Below, in pieces: positions 36,501 through 42,892 of a stretch of DNA of 64,000 nucleotides. Made by a program: the position numbers and the translations under genes. Source of the stretch: Magnetococcales bacterium. GTDB lineage: Bacteria > Pseudomonadota > Magnetococcia > Magnetococcales > Magnetaquicoccaceae. The stretch is from assembly GCA_015231755.1 (NCBI GenBank), contig JADGAZ010000003.1:62001-126000 (forward strand). The letters run 5' to 3'. Within the stretch, counting starts at the first letter, position 1. The number at the start of each line of letters is the position of its first letter. A model generated the notes under the pieces. That model did no database searches and had not been told where the DNA came from. It saw nothing but the letters and a program-made list of their open reading frames with translations.

Positions 36501-38932
36501 ACATTGACCAGTCCCACCGGAATGGTGGCATCATACCAACCACCGATGAAGTCACCGGGATTTTTGGGCCAGATCTCCACGCAACGCTGGCCGGGGGCCA
36601 GGGTGAAGGTGGCCTGACCTTGCGCAGAGAGTTCCTGATACTGAGCCAGGGGGAAGGCGCACAGGCCATTTTGCACCGGAGCGACACGCACCCCGGTATT
36701 GGCGATGATGGTGCCAGAGCCATCCTTGACCGTGAACGTGACAGGCCGACCCAGATGATCGTTGGTCAAAACCAGCACCGCCGGATTGGGCAGGGTGGAC
36801 ACATCCACATCCACCGCCACCTGACGCTCATATCCCTTGGCCCCGTGGGTCAAACGCACCACCCGGGTGGAATCGGACTCCAGGTCGTTGGCCCGGTCAT
36901 ACACGGTCAACAAGGCGCTGTTGCCATTGGGGGTTTCGTTGTAAAAACCGGTGGTTTCGTGGACGTGGGGAGAGGCGGCGAAAGATCCCTGGCTGTGTTC
37001 CACCCGCGTCTGGACAAACGGATGTTCCAAGATGGTACCCGCGGGGGCATCGATGCGAAACTGTCTGGCCACAATCGTCTGCCCGGTCACGGAGATCAGG
37101 CCATTGCCCTTGTCCAGGGCCATCAAGGCACCCACCGACCGGCCATCGCCTTCGTTCCAACGTTCAAACACAATGCCCAGCCCGTTGGCCAGAAAAATGT
37201 CCCCCCCTCCGCTCTCGGGGGGATTGGTCCCGGAACGGAAACGGGTTTCCGTCACATGCAGGCGAATCACGCCGGTCAACCGGTTCAACACGCCGCCATC
37301 GGTGATGGCGTCCCGCCACTCCAGAAACCGGGGATCATCCTGCAATCCCTCCGGGGGGTGTTCCGCCAGCAGGTCCACCGCGCCGGCAACCGTCACATCC
37401 TGTTTCACCACGGTCCAATGCCCGTCAATGGGCTGACCCGCGGCATCCAGCTCGTATTCGATCCGGGTGGTGGTGGCGGTGTGGCCATCCACAACCGTGG
37501 GAGGCAGCATGGGCACCGGCGGGGTCAGGTTCGACAGAGCCACATGCTCCGGCAGAATCTCCACGGCCCCCGGATCCAGCACCGGGGGATTCACGAAGCC
37601 GTAAAAGGCCTTGTGACGCACCCCTTCCTTCTGCCCATCGAACCCTTTTTCGCCATGAAAAGTCAAACCTTTATCATCGATGGTATAGATCATCCCCTCG
37701 TCACCCGCCAGCGTCGAAAGGGTGCCACGATCCAGGAAAGAGACGCTTGCCCCGCTCCTCGACCAACGATAACCATCGTTGGCCCATCCTCCGGCGTTGT
37801 CGGATTGCCAATGCTCCTGGGTCACACGGGTCACACCGGGGGTGAAGATCCAATCGGCGATGGGATATTCGGTGCTGGCGCCGGGTTGAACCCCCGCCAC
37901 GCAGGAGACGATAGCCGCGGCGGAGCCATTGGCATCGGTGACCGTGACTGTGGCCTGACCCGGGGCCTCGCACAGAATCCGCGTGACACCACCAGCGTTA
38001 CTCATGGAAACCACACCGGTTTCCGGGGAGGTGCTGACCGAAGGCGTGCCGGTGACATGATCCATGTGGAGCAGTCGGGATTGCCCCACGGTGAGATTCA
38101 TCGGGAGGACCGACAGGGTGGCATCCGGATTGGGGGTGACCCCGGCGCGGGTCAGGGTGACGGTGTTGGAACCGGTGCACACCTGTCCTGCGGTGTTGTT
38201 GACCCAATGCATGGCGCCATTGCCGGAATCGGCGTTGATCAAAAGAAAATGAGTGTAGGAAAATGCGGTTTGCGTACCGGTCTGGATGGAGGCCACCGTG
38301 TGCATGGCTCCATCGATATCCCCGGTGAGATGGGGAGAGTCATTGAAAGAAATCAAGAAGGTATTACCCGCCTGCACAATCGCGGCCTGGAGGGTTTTGG
38401 CCGGAGCCGGAAGACACGCCGGGTTGGACAAGGTGGTATCCAGCTGATCCGCGCTCACCTGGACATTCCAGGAACCGCTGACATCGAAAATTGCGTCGAT
38501 GGCCCGGTTGACCGTCACGGTGCCGGAGGCCGAACAGGTTCCCCCCTGCCCATCGGACCAGGATGAAGTGGCTGTTCCGGTTCCGGAATCGCCGCTGGCC
38601 AGGATGAGGGAGACCGTGCTGGTGCTGCCGTTGGCCCGGGTAATCTGATAGGCATAGGTTTCGCCGTTGATCGTCCCGGATCCCTGGGCGCCGCCCAGTT
38701 CGGTCAGGGTGAAGGTGTCATCGCTTTGGGCCAGGGTGGCCACAAAGCGCTCGGGGGGAATGGGCAGACACAAGTTTGATGGCGGTGTCGCGGGGGAAGT
38801 GGGCGCAAACGCGACCATCCACCGTCCCGTGGCATCATACGTGGCGGCTTGCGCCACCTCGGCGGGTACCAGCAGACCCAACACGGCGAAAAGCAACAAC
38901 CAGATCCCCACGAGGTTTCGTTTTTCGAGCAT
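30521..38932 (-). CDS. Giant secreted protein E, paralogue of D (2803 aa)
   Basis: Starts at ATG 38932 with GGGGATGG upstream. The signal peptide is IWLLLFAVLGLLVPAEVAQA. The first ~350 residues hold two related beta domains not found in D (ATYDATGRWMVAFAP and IDAIFDVSGSWNVQVSA, each with Cys pairs) and an Ig-like segment. From ~354 (YPIADWIFTPGVTRVTQEHW) to the end it follows protein D. A middle conserved region (GLTFHGEK, LANGLGIVFE) is followed from ~845 by carboxypeptidase-regulatory/CnaB-like repeats. Residues 1911-2796 are identical to residues 2232-3117 of D, while the flanking parts are clearly diverged, so this tail was recently copied or converted. The last residues differ (LDLGLN against LDLSLNVTN). 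Likely role: extracellular matrix or fibre subunit. Confidence 0.88.
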   Translation of the reverse strand: MLEKRNLVGIWLLLFAVLGLLVPAEVAQAATYDATGRWMVAFAPTSPATPPSNLCLPIPPERFVATLAQSDDTFTLTELGGAQGSGTINGETYAYQITRANGSTSTVSLILASGDSGTGTATSSWSDGQGGTCSASGTVTVNRAIDAIFDVSGSWNVQVSADQLDTTLSNPACLPAPAKTLQAAIVQAGNTFLISFNDSPHLTGDIDGAMHTVASIQTGTQTAFSYTHFLLINADSGNGAMHWVNNTAGQVCTGSNTVTLTRAGVTPNPDATLSVLPMNLTVGQSRLLHMDHVTGTPSVSTSPETGVVSMSNAGGVTRILCEAPGQATVTVTDANGSAAAIVSCVAGVQPGASTEYPIADWIFTPGVTRVTQEHWQSDNAGGWANDGYRWSRSGASVSFLDRGTLSTLAGDEGMIYTIDDKGLTFHGEKGFDGQKEGVRHKAFYGFVNPPVLDPGAVEILPEHVALSNLTPPVPMLPPTVVDGHTATTTRIEYELDAAGQPIDGHWTVVKQDVTVAGAVDLLAEHPPEGLQDDPRFLEWRDAITDGGVLNRLTGVIRLHVTETRFRSGTNPPESGGGDIFLANGLGIVFERWNEGDGRSVGALMALDKGNGLISVTGQTIVARQFRIDAPAGTILEHPFVQTRVEHSQGSFAASPHVHETTGFYNETPNGNSALLTVYDRANDLESDSTRVVRLTHGAKGYERQVAVDVDVSTLPNPAVLVLTNDHLGRPVTFTVKDGSGTIIANTGVRVAPVQNGLCAFPLAQYQELSAQGQATFTLAPGQRCVEIWPKNPGDFIGGWYDATIPVGLVNVIAPNSGMQGLPFPLADAVTEVKLVVGRDVAPGHNRVTGKLTNGLQGLANAEILAYPVGGGEPYLFHTDETGAFTLDLPAGAYVFVFRHTGSGFVAQGYLTAIGATNLLSPTQGVGQHVFSDLLIGEVKLTPEFQITTATLSGTVTDATTARISGPVTVLVRSPNPTGFFAQTTTGTGGDFSVSLPLHEEFRIEFVARGNSMLYRGFVDAFGNVVADRNAQSPLTVHGNMTLNATLIDAMGVQTYPIVGKVTENNATTVIPVPGATVRAVSQADATRVFEAVTDAMGYYNLSVEAGSYRIEFFARGYVGGLASGQGTTVTLGGAGAAQNYLLGGTGAASLNLMVALTKESGSGGGDPNLPRITITGHVSGGAGALSNILVEFQPDWEQNTGSVDMVSVKTDAQGNYSASILPGLYRVMFRAVYWDNGAGHMVTVPGVLGDGGFSDGNGQVTETQEAIYLFTFATDDQVNAQLPSGTRVSGTVTNAAGQPVQGVKVEFQPDAAQEGAPNGPWMESITDAAGQYVVFVQPGAAYRVYFNTNYWDWQTQKQVKLSGLGGYSTDAAEHTLSGEASEAKIYTFTNEAEVHGRLSTGLTIQGMVTASDGETALADVLVRLQPEWDAESGGSGTWAETYTDSMGHYSFTAVPGKYRVEFLTSYWKWDTQEQKTLPGHLVGGFADGQGGVASDWTSAKLFRVGAATEINTRLPAGMTLSGSVALGDGTLAKGALVYVHTRDWTTAFHGKVDEQGNFAINVKPGLEYRVQVWPAYCEPGNTDATAGCGEGFVPFLGGNWVTPPDASWVTGWQSEDVSTRPVVVASGVGTTDPIPGSVMDQSDDHVVTTLRMDQSLTIAVMVDGGVQVQGRVVDGDNNGIAHAWVSSDFGDGPTDQYGYFTLNLPSASVATKARATFSVNVQPGGYEDPETHAWVPSGDFMGGVVSCDTAGVCRLSSDAAQAAAFGSDLASGVAWPFTNLGNGVTGLLVQASRGVTISGTVDNGSGGVGDVWVNAWSHESGVGGGAATGGSGEYAIRVATPAEGVTVWYEVSLWKEGYLAPEAKLVKVQAQGVVGVYAIDTSHAVDDTTGMYRPKAGELILGDERGSVPVNFTLSTGNTISGRVTDGSNNGLAWTWVDIHSQDGSRWYGANTDENGNYRVTVAPANNYVGVVWGWSGLYRTTYYKNAGKEDEATLIDASGSKSPENVDFLMNAGAKISGTIAGLGKDTKVRVNVWSESERVWGGTEVVGTGSGAVSFEVSGLAQAGDYRLDWQSDVEDVPSGYYGGVAGGGASGPKSWEKATLLSTLNGNVTGVAVDLAAVTSKTLKVKVTGLVAGAKVDANVWSEELSAGRWKQGTADSTGQALIELKGLDASGKDYRLFVGGPDGGFKTGNFKGEVGASDYPATLGSLVGWDRATLLDMSSDHYVSMQVGSGRKVTVKVSGLKSGQKAWVDAFSETTWSWGGGEVSYGNGTSDQVEIKGLEAAEDYRISIWGGQIQGGTYAGNGKAPGAWESAELVNVTSGDATIDLVVSSGKSIAGTVNGMKKAQWGWVDAWSNSTYSWGGNAVQAAGSGADAYTIAGVGSATDFKVTFSADGYMTQKKSDVNTSGGDVTGVDFTASTGGSIAGTITGLKAQEWVRVDVWSPATDAFVVGGATADANGSAAYTLSGVPDGTDYVVGVWRGYQGVFYATGGVTPVWDNHSKVSVVNAGATKGIDFNLTAAGNLFYTLSGTVSGLAADQVVEINAWSSTGGSRTSVTGNANYTLEGLPAGNYTVEVSSSGYVSQRTKSVTVSDNKVTASSWTSGWNDVGTVSINGNTTGLNVAMLTGYAIKGTVTSGGNAVSGAWVNAWSSGNSMGGGAVTNTKGEFTIKGLSNATYKVDVWTLEGTAGTDVTVNGANQTGVTLTVVKAAGIVQGTVTSGGSAAGGAMVIAYDASGVEKDRAVANGTTGVYKLEGLEPNQSYTVKAFSATKVKNADWSVTSGYATGSVTATSAGAALDLGLN
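30546..33202 (-). repeat. 2657-bp direct repeat, copy 2 (3' part of giant gene E)
   Basis: Second copy of the block at 18968-21624, same orientation, constant offset of 11,578 bases. The edges fall at g30546 and t33202. Outside it the two genes are homologous only at protein level. Confidence 0.93.
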
Positions 38933-39316
38933 GATCCATCCCCTGAAACATCATAATTTCGGCCACACACAAAGGCTTCGGTTCGGCCCCAAACAGGCCG
39001 ATCCCCCCCTTGACACCATTCTATAGCATTAACACAAACATGAATGAATTGCTCCAAAAAGTCAAAAAGAAAATCAGTTTTTACTTTTGGTTACATGAAT
39101 CGGGTCACCGGCTGCCGACCGGATTTTGACCTTCGAGAAAAGGCAAGCTTTCGTCCCGAGTTGTCCGCTCCTGCCTGCTGTTGCAAAGGGTGATAAACAT
39201 CCACGGATCGATCCATTCCCGCTCCCCGGCCCACGGATGGAGCGTTTCAAACGGCTGGGTATGGCGTCGAACCGCGGGCATCCGCACTCAAAAATTCTCC
39301 GGATCAGGCATGGCAT
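38933..39316. other. Non-coding gap upstream of giant gene E
   Basis: 384 bases between the start of giant gene E and the stop of the ChaN-like gene. On the minus strand TGCTATAGAAT (with TATAGA at 39025-39020) resembles an extended -10 box about 90 bases before the ATG; no convincing -35 accompanies it. On the plus strand TTGACA (39010-39015) has no good -10. Short open frames on the minus strand at 39074-39316 lack start signals and are not called. The T/A-rich stretch 39045-39100 may contain regulatory sites. Confidence 0.4.
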
Positions 39317-40447
39317 TCATGGGGAGGGGGATGTCGCCATGGGAAGCTCGATTTCCGCTGTCCGTCCTTCGCGTTCCCGTTGCAACCGCACCGGCGATCC
39401 CTGGGAGACCCCTTGCAGCAGTCGCACCAGGGCATGACGGGTTGAAATCTCCCGACCGTTCAGACGCAACAGCCGATCCCCGCTTTTCAGACCGGCGCGG
39501 GCAGCCGGTGACTCCTCCTGAATGCCGGTCACCCAGGCCCCATCCCGACGCTGCTCGTCCAGAATCACCCCAAGACGCACCGGCGGGGGGGATTCCGGGG
39601 CTTCGGGGGTACCCCAGGCATAGTCGGCGGCCTCGGGATCGATCCAGGAGTCCGATCCGGTCCAAGGGAGCAACGTGACCAGATCCGTCACGCCCCGCGC
39701 CCGCAATTGATGGGGAATGCCATGTCCCATCAGCAGATGCCCGGAACCCGCCAATCCCACCACCACCCCATGGGGATGGGCTGCTCTCCAACGTTGGATC
39801 GAATCCGCCATCACCCCATCCCACAGGGTCTGGGCCTCGACAAAAGAGTCGAATGGCCCCCCCTTCGACATCATCGGATGGGAGTTGAACACCTCCTCCA
39901 ACCGGATGCGATAGGGTGTGCTGGCAGGGGTGATGGATGGCAGGGTGTCACGGATGGATGGTTCCAGGGCCGCCAGGCCTGTCTTGCGCACCCGGGAGAC
40001 GATCTCCCGGGGCAGGTTCATGGCCAGCAGTGGCAAACGCTCGTCACGGGCGTAACGCAAAATCGGTCCATACAGTTCAAAGTCGAATCCCCAGGTGAAA
40101 TACCATTCCACCGCATCCAGGAACGCCTCCTCGCTCAACTCTCCGGCCACCCAACGATCCAGTTCCGGCTGCATCGTGCGGGGAAACATCTCCATCGCCA
40201 CAACCATCTCCGGATGACGGGCGCGCAAGGCCCGGATCACGCGCAACTGCACCCCGTGATGAGCCGGATTGTCGTGGGACTCGCCGATCAACACGATGCG
40301 ATGAGCGGCAAGACGCTCGATGAGTTGCGCCTCGGTGAGACGGGATTGATCCGACAGATGCATCAGTTCGTTGATGTCGATTGGAATCACACCCATAACC
40401 CCCCATTGCAGCAAAGCCAACCCCAAAAACAACGGCAGAAAGATCAT
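39317..40447 (-). CDS. ChaN-type haem/iron-regulated protein with C-terminal PDZ domain
   Basis: 376 residues from ATG 40447; the frame extends upstream to 40618 but that overlaps nadA. The N-terminal hydrophobic stretch (MIFLPLFLGLALLQWGVMGV) is a signal or anchor. The ChaN (DUF399) domain spans ~35-275: IVLIGESHDNPAHHGVQLRV, MVVAMEMFPRTMQPELDRWV, EWYFTWGFDFELYGPILRYA, VVGLAGSGHLLMGHGIPHQL. Known ChaN proteins bind haem on the membrane. The C-terminal ~85 residues form a PDZ domain (GAWVTGIQEESPAARAGLKSGDRLLRLNG), which binds peptide ends. Its ATG overlaps the stop of a small upstream frame (ATGA). Confidence 0.85.
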   Translation of the reverse strand: MIFLPLFLGLALLQWGVMGVIPIDINELMHLSDQSRLTEAQLIERLAAHRIVLIGESHDNPAHHGVQLRVIRALRARHPEMVVAMEMFPRTMQPELDRWVAGELSEEAFLDAVEWYFTWGFDFELYGPILRYARDERLPLLAMNLPREIVSRVRKTGLAALEPSIRDTLPSITPASTPYRIRLEEVFNSHPMMSKGGPFDSFVEAQTLWDGVMADSIQRWRAAHPHGVVVGLAGSGHLLMGHGIPHQLRARGVTDLVTLLPWTGSDSWIDPEAADYAWGTPEAPESPPPVRLGVILDEQRRDGAWVTGIQEESPAARAGLKSGDRLLRLNGREISTRHALVRLLQGVSQGSPVRLQREREGRTAEIELPMATSPSP

Positions 40448-40536
40448 CGCGCAAGGTCCGGATCCACGGACAGCGCCCGCAGCCGTCCCCAGGTCCGCTG
40501 ATATTTTTGCAACCGGGCCTGATCCTGTTCGGTCAT
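40444..40536 (-). CDS. Candidate 30-residue small protein coupled to the ChaN gene
   Basis: ATG 40536 begins 8 bases past the nadA stop. The 30-residue product (MTEQDQARLQKYQRTWGRLR, then ALSVDPDLAR) is highly charged and could form one helix. Its TGA overlaps the ChaN ATG as ATGA, which is the coupling pattern used by genuine gene pairs in this window. The upstream sequence GAGCCACCCC is a poor ribosome site, so it may be a leader that couples ChaN translation to nadA rather than a functional protein. Confidence 0.4.
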   Translation of the reverse strand: MTEQDQARLQKYQRTWGRLRALSVDPDLAR

Positions 40537-40544
40537 GGGGTGGC

Positions 40545-41627
40545 TCACGCGATGGAAAGCATGCGGTCCAGAGCCACCTTGGCCAACTGCGCCACCTCGG
40601 ATGGCACGGAGATGACATTCACCGCGGTTCCCGCCACCAGATTCTCCAGGGTCCAGCACAGATGCTGGGCGTCGATGCGAAACATGGTGGAACACATGCA
40701 GATGGTGGGACAGAGGAAATGGATCTCCTTGTCGGGCATTTCGTGTTTCAGGCGGTTGACCAGATTCAGCTCCGTGCCCACGGCCCAGACCGAGCCGGGA
40801 GGGGATTCCCGCACGCTTTTCTGGATCAATTCGGTGGAGCCGCTCAGGTCGGCCATGCGACACACCTCGAAGCAGCATTCCGGATGGACGATCACCCGAA
40901 TGCCGGGATGACGGGCGCGGAACTGTTCCACATGGGCAGGCTGGAACATCTGATGCACCGAACAGTACCCATCCCACAAGATCACCTTGGCCTGTCGCAG
41001 GGCTTCGGGGGAGACTCCACCATTTTTCCGGGTGGGATCCCAGACCACCATCTGCTCCAAAGGAACGCCGAGGTTGAAGGCGCTGATGCGCCCCAGGTGT
41101 TGATCGGGGAAAAACAGCACCTTTTCCCGTTGGGCAAAGGCCCATTGCAGAATTTTCGAGGCGTTGGAGGAGGTGCAAACCACGCCGTTATGGGCGCCGC
41201 AGAAGGCTTTGAGATCGGCCATGGAGTTGACATAGGTAATGGGAGTCATCACCTGTTCCACATCCATCAAAGCGCCGAGTTCCTGCCAGGCGGTTTGCAC
41301 CCGGGGCAGATCCGCCATGTCGGCCATGGAGCAGCCAGCGGCCATATCCGGGAGGATCACGGTCTGGTGGGGCGCGGAGAGGATATCCGCCACCTCGGCC
41401 ATGAAATGGACGCCGCAAAAGACGATATGCCGGGCATCGGTCCGGTGCGAGGCGAGCCGGGAGAGCTTGAGGGAGTCACCGGTGAGATCGGCGAACTTGT
41501 AGACCTCCTCCCGTTGATAGTGGTGGCCGAGGATCACGCATTGGCTGCCCAGGGTTGCCTTGGCGGCATGAATGCGGCTATCCAGATCGGCATCGGAGAG
41601 TTCATAATAAGGCTCCAGCGGGATCAT
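40545..41627 (-). CDS. nadA: Quinolinate synthase NadA
   Basis: 360 residues, full length. NadA condenses iminoaspartate with dihydroxyacetone phosphate to give quinolinate in NAD synthesis, using a [4Fe-4S] cluster held by three cysteines. Recognisable blocks are ILGHHYQREEVYKFADLTGD, FCGVHFMAEVADIL, LPDMAAGCSMAD, VVCTSSNASKILQWAF, PDQHLGRISAFNLG, HPECCFEVCRMADL and FLCPTICMCSTMFRID. These include the expected ligand cysteines in the VCTSSN, HPEC and CPTICMC regions. It starts at ATG 41627, divergent from queG with 53 bases between the two starts. nadB and nadC are not in the window. The downstream small frame and ChaN gene follow on the same strand. Confidence 0.96.
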   Translation of the reverse strand: MIPLEPYYELSDADLDSRIHAAKATLGSQCVILGHHYQREEVYKFADLTGDSLKLSRLASHRTDARHIVFCGVHFMAEVADILSAPHQTVILPDMAAGCSMADMADLPRVQTAWQELGALMDVEQVMTPITYVNSMADLKAFCGAHNGVVCTSSNASKILQWAFAQREKVLFFPDQHLGRISAFNLGVPLEQMVVWDPTRKNGGVSPEALRQAKVILWDGYCSVHQMFQPAHVEQFRARHPGIRVIVHPECCFEVCRMADLSGSTELIQKSVRESPPGSVWAVGTELNLVNRLKHEMPDKEIHFLCPTICMCSTMFRIDAQHLCWTLENLVAGTAVNVISVPSEVAQLAKVALDRMLSIA

Positions 41628-41680
41628 CGCGAATATCCTTCCATCAATAAAGGACGAGGGACGGCCAACCTTTGGAAAAC

Positions 41681-42877
41681 ATGTCCAAGTCTACCAATCC
41701 TTGGGAGCAACGGAAAGAGGCCTTGCGTCGACAGGCTCTGGCCATGGGATTTGCCATGGCGGGATTCGCCCCGGTCCGTCCTCCCCCCCATGCCCAGGCG
41801 TTGCAACCCTGGCTGGATCAGGGGTGTCATGGGGGCATGGCGTGGCTGGCGCGGGATCCGCAGCGTCGCGCCGACCCGGGTCATTGGATGGAAGGGGATG
41901 GGGTGATTCTGGTATTGGGTTTCAATCTGGCCCCCGGTCCGGCACAGCCCGGAGAAGAGGACGGGGATCAAGGGGTAATCGCCGCCTATGCCCGCCGTCG
42001 GGATTATCACGATGTCCTGAAACAAAAGGTTCAAGAGCTGGCCATATGGCTGGAGGGTGAGTTGGGTCATCCGGTCTGGCATCGTCTCTTCGTAGACACA
42101 GGCGCCGTATTGGAAAAACCGTTGGCCACGGCTGCCGGGTTGGGATGGCAGGGAAAAAACGCCTTGCTGGTGACCCGTGGTTTTGGTGGCTGGTTGATGC
42201 TGGCGGAGTTGTTTTTGGGTTTACCTTTCTCTCCAGACCCGGTGGTGGTCACCGATCATTGTGGAACATGTGACCGGTGTCAACGGGCCTGCCCCACTGG
42301 GGCGTTGAGTCAAGCCTATCGGGTGGACGCCTCCCGTTGTCTGGCCTATTTCACGGTAGAGAGTCGGGAGCCGATTCCCCGTGAATACCGGGAGGCGCTG
42401 GGCAATCGGATTTTTGGATGCGATGTGTGCATTCGGGTTTGTCCCTGGAACCGTTTCGCTCCGGTTACCAGCCAGGCGCCGGTGGCAGGAACCCTGCGTT
42501 CTTTGATGGCGTGGGCGGCGTTGGACGGGGTGGCTTTTCAGGGCATTTTTCGTGGGACGCCGGTGAAGAGGGTTGGTTTGACCCGTTTCTTGCGCAATGT
42601 GGCCACGGCGTTGGGTAACGGGCAGGATCCGGACGGGTTGTGGTCATTGCAGCGTTTGTTGAGGCACGAGGCTCCCATGGTGAGGATGCACGCGGCCTGG
42701 GGGTTGGGAAAACGTATGATGGAGATCGAAAAAGAAACCGGTTTACATTCAAATCAAAACCGGATCATGAATCAAATCAAGGCCTGGCTACAGGAACGTT
42801 TAACGATCGAGAGCGATGACGCCGTGAAAGCCGAAATCGAATCGGCCCTGTCGCCCGGATCATCCCAAACCCATTGA
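41681..42877 (+). CDS. queG: Epoxyqueuosine reductase QueG
   Basis: 398 residues from ATG 41681 (GGA five bases upstream); a TTG three codons earlier is also in frame. It catalyses the last step of queuosine tRNA modification, reducing epoxyqueuosine with a cobalamin cofactor and two [4Fe-4S] clusters. The cluster motifs are CGTCDRCQRACPTGAL and CDVCIRVCPWNRF. The cobalamin/active-site region includes YHDVLKQKVQELA and FVDTGAVLEKPLA, then GLGWQGKNALLVTRGFGGW. The C-terminus shows a short HEAT-like repeat (LLRHEAPMVRMHAAWGLGKR), usual for this family. No other queuosine gene is nearby. Confidence 0.96.
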   Translation: MSKSTNPWEQRKEALRRQALAMGFAMAGFAPVRPPPHAQALQPWLDQGCHGGMAWLARDPQRRADPGHWMEGDGVILVLGFNLAPGPAQPGEEDGDQGVIAAYARRRDYHDVLKQKVQELAIWLEGELGHPVWHRLFVDTGAVLEKPLATAAGLGWQGKNALLVTRGFGGWLMLAELFLGLPFSPDPVVVTDHCGTCDRCQRACPTGALSQAYRVDASRCLAYFTVESREPIPREYREALGNRIFGCDVCIRVCPWNRFAPVTSQAPVAGTLRSLMAWAALDGVAFQGIFRGTPVKRVGLTRFLRNVATALGNGQDPDGLWSLQRLLRHEAPMVRMHAAWGLGKRMMEIEKETGLHSNQNRIMNQIKAWLQERLTIESDDAVKAEIESALSPGSSQTH

Positions 42878-42892
42878 AAGTAACCGTCCCTC

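Noticed and set aside
31430-38566. A 2378-codon plus-strand frame and a similar one at 25612-28362
   Set aside because: Both lie antisense to the giant genes and have Arg/His/Gln-rich compositions with no domain or signal. The same false product appears in the identical repeat copies, as expected from sequence identity alone.
9576-38932. Tandem repeats that could look like a CRISPR array
   Set aside because: The repeats are long, in frame and encode beta domains; there are no short equal repeats with unique spacers and no cas genes.
39074-39316. Small frames on the minus strand (39074-39316 and 39105-39287)
   Set aside because: No ribosome site and no recognisable product; the second has a fair codon bias but starts from GTG without support.
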